Assembly (NCBI RefSeq): GCF_007559435.1
Contig: NZ_VMBP01000001.1
Span: 621,406-685,405, forward strand
Direction: 5' to 3'
DNA length: 64,000 nucleotides
DNA from: Ancylobacter moscoviensis
Lineage (GTDB): Bacteria > Pseudomonadota > Alphaproteobacteria > Rhizobiales > Xanthobacteraceae
Made by a program: the position numbers and the translations under genes. The notes beneath the pieces are model-generated. The model was not told where the DNA came from, made no database searches, and saw nothing but the letters and a program-made list of their open reading frames with translations. Of this stretch, positions 58,843-64,000 are shown piece after piece; the stretch's first letter is position 1, and every line of letters begins with the position of its first letter.

Positions 58843-59532
58843 TTATTCCGCACGCCAGCCTTCGAGCTTTTTCATACGCGCGAGGAACCCCGCGCTCGTC
58901 GGATGCGCGAGCAGCGCAGCATGTACCACATTTGCCCGCCCAAGCGCCAAGTCCAATTGCACGCCGAACAGACCATCGACGCGGGCGATCTCGCGACCGG
59001 CCGCCTCGCCGATGCGCCGCGCCAGCGCGTCGAGCTTGGCCACCCCGTCCGGAGCGGCGTCGCCCGCATGCACGAGCACGGCAACCTTCCCGCCCTGCAA
59101 CGCCTCGATGACCTTGGCGTTGCCGGCCACGACCTGCCCCGCCTTGTTGGCCAGGGCGAGCGCGCCGAGCGCATCCTTCTCCAGGAGCTGCCCGACCAGC
59201 TCGGGCAGCGCCGGATCGGCGCGGCCCTTGCCGCGGAACGCGCGCCCGAAGGCCTTCTTCTTCAGCGCCTCGGCAAGCACCGAGCGCTTCGCGGTCACCC
59301 AGGCGCCCCGTCCGGGGAGCCGGGCATGGAGGTCCGGCACCACGCTGCCGTCCGGCGCCACCACGAAACGCAGCAGCTCGTCGACCGGCTTCACCGTCCG
59401 GCTGGCGATGCACTGCCGCGCGACCGCGTGGCGGGCATCGGGAAGCCCCGCATCGGTGAGCCCGGCGTCGGTCTCGTCGGCCCCATCGGCGCCGGCGGGC
59501 GCCGCCGCGGTGAGTGCCGTCTCGTCCTGCAC
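58843..59532 (-). CDS. RNA-binding protein: YlxR (DUF448) domain fused to an L7Ae-like domain
   Basis: A 229-residue protein between nusA and infB, the canonical location of ylxR. The DUF448 domain (about 35-115) has RQCIASRTVKPVDELLRFV and LPGRGAWVTAKRSVL. The second half (about 120-225) is an L7Ae/L30e-like fold (LANKAGQVVAGNAKVIEAL, VAVLVHAGDAAPDG). Alphaproteobacteria commonly carry this YlxR-YlxQ fusion. It probably binds RNA in transcription or ribosome assembly. GTG 59532 has GGAG nine bases upstream. Confidence 0.9.
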   Translation of the reverse strand: MQDETALTAAAPAGADGADETDAGLTDAGLPDARHAVARQCIASRTVKPVDELLRFVVAPDGSVVPDLHARLPGRGAWVTAKRSVLAEALKKKAFGRAFRGKGRADPALPELVGQLLEKDALGALALANKAGQVVAGNAKVIEALQGGKVAVLVHAGDAAPDGVAKLDALARRIGEAAGREIARVDGLFGVQLDLALGRANVVHAALLAHPTSAGFLARMKKLEGWRAE

Positions 59533-59578
59533 CGGTCCCAGCTCCTCGTCACCTCTCCGCTTGCGAGGCCAGGGCCGT

Positions 59579-61192
59579 TCAGCCCTGCGCCTCGTCGGCG
59601 GGAGTCTCTTCCGCCTCGGCCTCGGCGGGGCCGGCGAGTTCTTCCTCGCTGATCCAGCCGGCCTTCACGCGGGCCTGCATGATCAGCGCCTCGGCGTCCT
59701 CGCGGGACACGTCGAAACCGTCCAGCGCGCCGGAGACGCGGATGACCTCGCCGTCCTTGCGCTCGGTCCAGCCGGTGAGGTCGTCGGTCGCGCAGCCGGC
59801 GAGGTCCTCGACCGTCTTGATGTCGTGCTCGCCGAACGCCACCAGCATGGGCGAGGTGACGCCCGGCACGTCGCGCAGCGCGTCCTCGACGCCGAGCTCC
59901 TTGCGGCGGGCGTCGAGATCGGCCTCGACCTGGGCCAGATGCGCCAGAGCGCGGTTCTGCAGCTCCTGCGCCGTGTCCTCGTCGAAGCCCTCGATGCTCG
60001 CGAGCTCGTTGAGCGGCACATAGGCGATTTCCTCGACCGAGGCGAAGCCTTCGGAGGCGAGGAGCTGGCCCATCATCTCGTCGAGGTCGAGAGCCTCGGC
60101 GAACATCTTGGTGCGTTCGGCGAATTCCTTCTGCCGCCGCTCGCTTTCCTCGGCCTCGGTCATGATATCGATGTCCCAGCCGGTGAGCTGGGAGGCGAGG
60201 CGCACGTTCTGGCCGCGGCGGCCGATCGCCAGGCTTAGTTGGGCATCCGGCACCACGACTTCAATACGCTCGCGATCCTCGTCGAGCACGACCTTGACGA
60301 CTTCCGCCGGGGCCAGCGCGTTGACGATGAAGGTGGCGACGTCCTGCGACCACGGAATGATGTCGATCTTCTCGCCCTGCAGCTCGTTCACCACGGCCTG
60401 CACGCGCGAGCCGCGCATGCCGACGCAGGCGCCGACCGGGTCGACCGAGGAATCGCGCGAGGTCACGGCGATCTTGGCGCGCGAGCCGGGGTCGCGGGCG
60501 ACCGCCTTGATCTCGACGATGCCGTCATAGATTTCCGGCACTTCCTGCGCGAACAGCTTCGCCATGAACTGGGGATGGGTGCGCGAGAGGAAGATCTGCG
60601 GGCCGCGCTGCTCGCGGCGCACGTCATAGACATAGGCGCGGATGCGGTCGCCGGTCTTGAAGACCTCGCGCGGCAGCAGCTCGTCGCGGCGCAGCGAGGC
60701 TTCGCCGCGGCCGAGGTCGACGACCACGTTGCCGTATTCCACGCGCTTGACCGCGCCGTTGACGATCTCGCCGATGCGGTCCTTGTACTCCTCGTACTGA
60801 CGGTCGCGCTCGGCCTCGCGCACCTTCTGCACGATGACCTGCTTGGCGGACTGGGCGGCGATGCGGCCGAAATCAAAGGGCGGCAGCGTGTCGGCGATGG
60901 AATCGCCGACCTGCGCGGCCGGGTTCAGCCGGCGGGCGCCGACGAGGTCGATCTCGACGGCCGGGTTCTCGACCTGGTCCACCACCAGTAGGTGGCGGGC
61001 GAGGCGCAGCTCGCCGGTGCGCGGGTTGATCTCGGCATGGATGTCGGTCTCGGCGCCGTAGCGCGAGCGCGCCGCCTTGGCGATCGCATCTTCCATGGCG
61101 GCGATGACAATGCTCCGGTCGATCGATTTCTCGCGCGCGACCGCATCGGCGATCTGCAGCAGTTCGAGCCGGTTTGCGCTGACGACAGCCAT
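59579..61192 (-). CDS. nusA: transcription termination/antitermination factor NusA
   Basis: RNA-polymerase-associated factor for pausing, termination and antitermination. The 537-residue protein has an N-terminal domain ([20 protein letters not shown]), S1 ([19 protein letters not shown]) and KH1-KH2 ([39 protein letters not shown]). Two C-terminal helix-hairpin-helix repeats and an acidic tail follow. It follows rimP after 12 bases. Confidence 0.97.
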   Translation of the reverse strand: MAVVSANRLELLQIADAVAREKSIDRSIVIAAMEDAIAKAARSRYGAETDIHAEINPRTGELRLARHLLVVDQVENPAVEIDLVGARRLNPAAQVGDSIADTLPPFDFGRIAAQSAKQVIVQKVREAERDRQYEEYKDRIGEIVNGAVKRVEYGNVVVDLGRGEASLRRDELLPREVFKTGDRIRAYVYDVRREQRGPQIFLSRTHPQFMAKLFAQEVPEIYDGIVEIKAVARDPGSRAKIAVTSRDSSVDPVGACVGMRGSRVQAVVNELQGEKIDIIPWSQDVATFIVNALAPAEVVKVVLDEDRERIEVVVPDAQLSLAIGRRGQNVRLASQLTGWDIDIMTEAEESERRQKEFAERTKMFAEALDLDEMMGQLLASEGFASVEEIAYVPLNELASIEGFDEDTAQELQNRALAHLAQVEADLDARRKELGVEDALRDVPGVTSPMLVAFGEHDIKTVEDLAGCATDDLTGWTERKDGEVIRVSGALDGFDVSREDAEALIMQARVKAGWISEEELAGPAEAEAEETPADEAQG

Positions 61193-61204
61193 CAGAGCGT
61201 CTCC

Positions 61205-62011
61205 TTAAAACGTGGATTTACGTTTGGCGTTGGACTTCTTGACCGGCTTGGCGGCGCCCTTCGGCTTGCCCCGGATCGGCATCTTCTTGGGCGGCACGCG
61301 GCGGACGGCGCCGCCTTCTTCCGCGCCGCCGGCCTCGTCTTCGTCAAAGGCGACGTCGCCGAGATCGGCGGTATCGATGTCGTCCTCGTCGATCCCCGCG
61401 CCCTCGCGCAGAGCCTTGTCGCGGCGCAGGGCCTCGCGGATCAGCGCGTCGGTCATCACGAGGCGGGCCTCGCCGATATCGGCGATGGGCAGGGCGACGG
61501 TGTCGGGTGTCTCGGCCGGTGCGTCGGGCAGGCGGACGAGAGCTTCCTCGGCCCGCGTGCCGACGAGGATGCCGCGAAAGCGCTTGCGCCCGTCCACCGG
61601 CACGGCCATCTCGACCTTCACGTCATGGCCGGCCCAGCGCTCGAAATCGGTGACGCGCACCAGCGGCCGGTCGATGCCGGGCGACGACATTTCGAGATTG
61701 TAGGCGCCGGAGATCGGGTCCTCGACGTCGAGCACCGGCGAGATGGCGCGGCTCGCCGCCTCGCATTCGTCGATGCCGAAGGTGCCGTCGGGGCGCTCGG
61801 CCATGATCTGCAGGGTCGGCGGGCTGCCGCCGGCGATCTTCACCCGCACGAGGCGGAAGCCGAGGCCGCCCAGCACCGGGCCAACGATGGCGGCGACGCG
61901 GGCGGCCGGGCCCGCCTCGGTCACGAGGCGCGGCTCGTCGAGGCGGCCCGTCTCGAGCTCCGACTTGGGCAGATCGTTCGTTTCGCTGGCGTGGGCTTCG
62001 TGTTCGCTCAT
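61205..62011 (-). CDS. rimP: ribosome maturation factor RimP, with long C-terminal extension
   Basis: Assists 30S assembly. The core (about residues 30-190) has [34 protein letters not shown] and [14 protein letters not shown]. The 268-residue length exceeds the ~150-200 usual for RimP. The extra part is an acidic linker ([20 protein letters not shown]) followed by a basic Lys/Pro-rich end with [11 protein letters not shown]. It is the first gene of the nusA-infB operon, behind the predicted promoter and attenuator at 62046-62150. Confidence 0.95.
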   Translation of the reverse strand: MSEHEAHASETNDLPKSELETGRLDEPRLVTEAGPAARVAAIVGPVLGGLGFRLVRVKIAGGSPPTLQIMAERPDGTFGIDECEAASRAISPVLDVEDPISGAYNLEMSSPGIDRPLVRVTDFERWAGHDVKVEMAVPVDGRKRFRGILVGTRAEEALVRLPDAPAETPDTVALPIADIGEARLVMTDALIREALRRDKALREGAGIDEDDIDTADLGDVAFDEDEAGGAEEGGAVRRVPPKKMPIRGKPKGAAKPVKKSNAKRKSTF

Positions 62012-62045
62012 CGTCCTCGCCGGACCGTCACGCGGTCCGCAATGC

Positions 62046-62078
62046 AAAAAGAGCGGGCTCCGGCGGCGGAACCCACTC
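62046..62078 (-). terminator. attenuator-like intrinsic terminator in the rimP-nusA-infB leader
   Basis: On the minus strand, GAGTGGGTTCCG and CGGAGCCCGCTC form a 12-bp stem (two G-U pairs) with a 4-base loop, followed at once by five T. It lies between the predicted promoter (62121-62150) and the rimP start (62011). No minus-strand gene lies upstream that it could serve, so it looks like a leader terminator. In E. coli this operon is autoregulated and has leader terminators. Confidence 0.72.
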
Positions 62079-62120
62079 TCAACCGACCAGAAGTCGTTTG
62101 TGAGATCGTTGAATGCGCCG

Positions 62121-62150
62121 CTTATACAGCCAAACCGCCTTCCGGTGCAA
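62121..62150 (-). promoter_or_regulatory. predicted sigma-70-type promoter for rimP-nusA-infB
   Basis: On the minus strand TTGCAC (-35, 62145-62150) and TATAAG (-10, 62121-62126) are separated by 18 bases, about 110 bases upstream of rimP. TATAAG matches 5 of 6 of the -10 consensus. Confidence 0.55.
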
Positions 62151-62246
62151 GCGAGGGCGCGGGAGGCCCCTCCCGGCGCCCGGTCCGGGCCATTCGTTCG
62201 CGGCGGCTTGCTTGCAGGCGGGTCGGCGCCGTCGCATAAGCGCGTC

Positions 62247-63155
62247 ATGTCCGCCGCCCCGCCCAACGCCTCGCCCGCGCACCTGTTCCCGACGCTTGCG
62301 CTCGCCGAGCGGGCGCCCGCCAAGGTGAACCTGACCCTGCGCGTGCTCGGCCGGCGGGCGGACGGCTATCACGAATTGTCGAGCCTTGTCGCCTTCGCCG
62401 GCACCGGCGACCGGCTCGCGCTGCTGCCGGGGAACGATCTCGCGCTTCACCTCGACGGGCCGGGCGCCGGGGCGCTGGCCGCCGACCCCGACAATCTGGT
62501 GCTGCGCGCGGCGCGGGCGCTGGCGGAATGGGTGCCGGGGCTGCGGCTCGGCCGTTTCACCCTTCTCAAGCGGCTGCCGGTGGCGGCGGGGATCGGCGGC
62601 GGCTCGGCGGACGCGGCCGCCGCGCTGCGGCTGCTGGCGCGGGCGAACGGGATCGCGGCCGACGATCCGCGCCTGGCCGGGGCGGCGCTCGCCACCGGCT
62701 CGGATGTGCCGGCCTGCCTCTATGGGCGCTCCTGCCTGATGGAAGGACGCGGTGAGAGCCTGACGCCGGTCGCCCTGCCGCGCTTCGGCGCGGTGCTGGT
62801 CAATCCGGGCGTGCCGGTGTCGACCGCCGATATCTTCCGGGCGCTGGCCATTCCGCCGGGAACCCGCCATGGCGTCACTTCGCCCTTTCCCGCCGGCGCG
62901 CCGCGCGGCGCGCTCCTGGACTGGCTGCGCGCCGAGCCGAACGACCTCGAAGCCCCGGCCCGGACCCTCGTTCCGGTGCTCGACGAGGTGGAGGCGGCGC
63001 TGCGGGCGACCCCGGGCGCGGAACTCGTGCGTATGTCCGGCTCGGGCGCGACCATGTTCGCGCTCTACGAAAATTGCCGCGTCGCCGCCGGCGCCGCGCG
63101 CATCGTCGCTGGCGCCCATCCTGCATGGTGGGTGAAGTCTACCGTGCTGGGATAG
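62247..63155 (+). CDS. ispE: 4-(cytidine 5'-diphospho)-2-C-methyl-D-erythritol kinase
   Basis: GHMP kinase of the non-mevalonate isoprenoid pathway. The 302-residue protein has [21 protein letters not shown] near residue 23, the ATP loop [20 protein letters not shown] near 110, and the C-terminal [13 protein letters not shown] motif. It diverges from rimP and is followed nine bases later by a YnfA-like gene. Confidence 0.96.
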   Translation: MSAAPPNASPAHLFPTLALAERAPAKVNLTLRVLGRRADGYHELSSLVAFAGTGDRLALLPGNDLALHLDGPGAGALAADPDNLVLRAARALAEWVPGLRLGRFTLLKRLPVAAGIGGGSADAAAALRLLARANGIAADDPRLAGAALATGSDVPACLYGRSCLMEGRGESLTPVALPRFGAVLVNPGVPVSTADIFRALAIPPGTRHGVTSPFPAGAPRGALLDWLRAEPNDLEAPARTLVPVLDEVEAALRATPGAELVRMSGSGATMFALYENCRVAAGAARIVAGAHPAWWVKSTVLG

Positions 63156-63163
63156 GGAGCGAG

Positions 63164-63487
63164 ATGAGCACTGCCTTTTTCTTCGCCGTCGCGGCGTTCT
63201 TCGAGATCGCCGGATGCTTCGCCTTCTGGGCGGTGGTGCGCAACGGCGCGAGCGCGCTGTGGCTGGCGCCGGGGGCTCTCAGCCTCGTTGCCTTCGGGGC
63301 GGTGCTGACGCAGGTGGACGCGGCCGCGGCGGGGCGAGCCTTCGCCGCCTATGGCGGCGTCTACGTCGCCGCCTCGCTGGTATGGCTGTGGGCGGTGGAG
63401 GGCTTTCGTCCCGACCGCTGGGACCTGATGGGCGGGGTGGTGTGCCTTGCCGGCGCGGCCATCGTGGTGTTCGGGCCGCGCGGCTGA
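63164..63487 (+). CDS. YnfA/UPF0060 family small membrane protein
   Basis: A 107-residue inner-membrane protein with four hydrophobic helices, related to small-multidrug-resistance-like proteins. Family marks are [37 protein letters not shown] and the terminal [20 protein letters not shown]. Length matches the family (about 108). ATG 63164 is preceded by GGGAG; longer upstream frames overlap ispE. A transport role is inferred only. Confidence 0.93.
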   Translation: MSTAFFFAVAAFFEIAGCFAFWAVVRNGASALWLAPGALSLVAFGAVLTQVDAAAAGRAFAAYGGVYVAASLVWLWAVEGFRPDRWDLMGGVVCLAGAAIVVFGPRG

Positions 63488-63506
63488 GGCGCGCCGGCGC
63501 AAAGCC

Positions 63507-64000
63507 TCACCGCACGCGCGAAATGCAGAAGTCCACCACGTCGATCAGCGCCGCCCTGGCCGGGCCGGCGGGGAAGCCGGCGATGGCCTGCTTGGCGGCC
63601 TCGCCATAGGCGCGGGCGCGTTCCACCGTCTCGGCCAGCGCGCCGTGCCGGTCGAGCAGGGCCATGGCGCGCTCGAGGTCGCCCTCGCCGATCGCACCAT
63701 CCTCGAGGCAGCGGCGCCAGAAGGCCCGCTCCTCCTCGTCGCCGCGCCGGACCGCCAGCACGATGGGCAGGGTGATCTTCCCCTCGCGGAAATCATCGCC
63801 GACATTCTTGCCCAGCGCCGCTTTCGAGCCGCCATAGTCGAGCGCGTCGTCGACGAGCTGGAAGGCGATGCCGAGATTCATGCCATAGGCGCGGCAGGCG
63901 GCCTGCTCGGCCTCCGGCCGGCCGGCGAGCACCGGCCCGACCTCGCAGGCGGCGGCGAACAGCTCGGCGGTCTTGCCGCGGATGACCGCGAGATAGGCGT
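63507..64000 (-). CDS. polyprenyl diphosphate synthase, C-terminal part (runs off the window)
   Basis: The C-terminal ~163 residues of a trans-isoprenyl diphosphate synthase, probably octaprenyl- or decaprenyl-type for ubiquinone. Visible are VIRGKTAELFAAACEVG and the second Asp-rich motif in FQLVDDALDYGG, with GKNVGDDFREGKITLPIVLA after it. The first Asp-rich motif and the start lie beyond 64000. Chain length is not readable from this part, so no symbol is given. Confidence 0.9.
   Translation of the reverse strand, partial: AYLAVIRGKTAELFAAACEVGPVLAGRPEAEQAACRAYGMNLGIAFQLVDDALDYGGSKAALGKNVGDDFREGKITLPIVLAVRRGDEEERAFWRRCLEDGAIGEGDLERAMALLDRHGALAETVERARAYGEAAKQAIAGFPAGPARAALIDVVDFCISRVR

Noticed and set aside
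55402-59652. A very long plus-strand open frame (over 1400 codons) antisense to rbfA-infB-ylxR
   Set aside because: It mirrors well-recognised genes on the minus strand and has the composition expected from high third-position GC. No domain is recognisable.

Overview
The window is 64 kb of GC-rich alphaproteobacterial chromosome, most likely from a Hyphomicrobiales (Rhizobiales) member of the Xanthobacteraceae/Ancylobacter/Starkeya type. That placement is inferred from gene content and order: a TIGR02300 (FYDLN) protein beside aroA-cmk, a homospermidine synthase, an intracellular PHB depolymerase, a membrane-bound ferritin (MbfA) with an Irr-box-like site, the HAD-ribF-ileS-lspA-M16 block, and the rimP-nusA-ylxR-infB-rbfA-truB-rpsO-pnp cluster. 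No rRNA, tRNA, CRISPR array, prophage or complete insertion sequence was seen.

Layout. 0.1-4.5 kb: TIGR02300 protein, then a tightly overlapping aroA-cmk-carboxymuconolactone decarboxylase-cobF operon and a small membrane protein. 4.5-8.7 kb: a LysR/SDR divergent pair, a CSS-EAL c-di-GMP phosphodiesterase, and a long leader before rpsA. 10.4-13.6 kb: rpsA terminator, a vapC remnant, a YqhA-like membrane protein, a sugar O-acetyltransferase and hemH. 13.7-16.6 kb: an AT-richer accessory gene for a large RgpF-type glycan synthesis protein, broken by a frameshift at a run of seven T. 16.6-27.6 kb: homospermidine synthase, phaZ, a GST with a histone-like tail, a GIY-YIG protein between REP-like repeats, polA, truA, dihydroorotase and MarC. 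27.7-41.9 kb: HAD phosphatase, ribF, (LysR/quinone oxidoreductase insert), ileS, lspA, a secreted protein, two M16 peptidases, a lipoprotein and DUF3422. 42-51.3 kb: a secreted alpha/beta hydrolase, a conserved hypothetical protein, a glcD-[8-oxoguanine deaminase-like]-glcE-glcF operon, asparaginase and mbfA. 51.4-62 kb: the transcription/translation cluster on the minus strand. 62.2-64 kb: ispE, a YnfA-like protein and the end of a polyprenyl diphosphate synthase gene.

How it fits together. Most genes are housekeeping: aromatic and pyrimidine biosynthesis, heme, flavin and isoprenoid synthesis, translation initiation, RNA decay and lipoprotein processing. Accessory functions (glycan synthesis, regulator/oxidoreductase pairs, GIY-YIG, toxin remnant) sit at junctions that interrupt conserved gene orders, often beside one of two dispersed palindromic repeat families. 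The strongest regulatory predictions are an attenuator-like terminator between the promoter and start of rimP, an Irr-type iron control element upstream of mbfA, and intrinsic terminators after rpsA, pnp and the gene at 43.1 kb.
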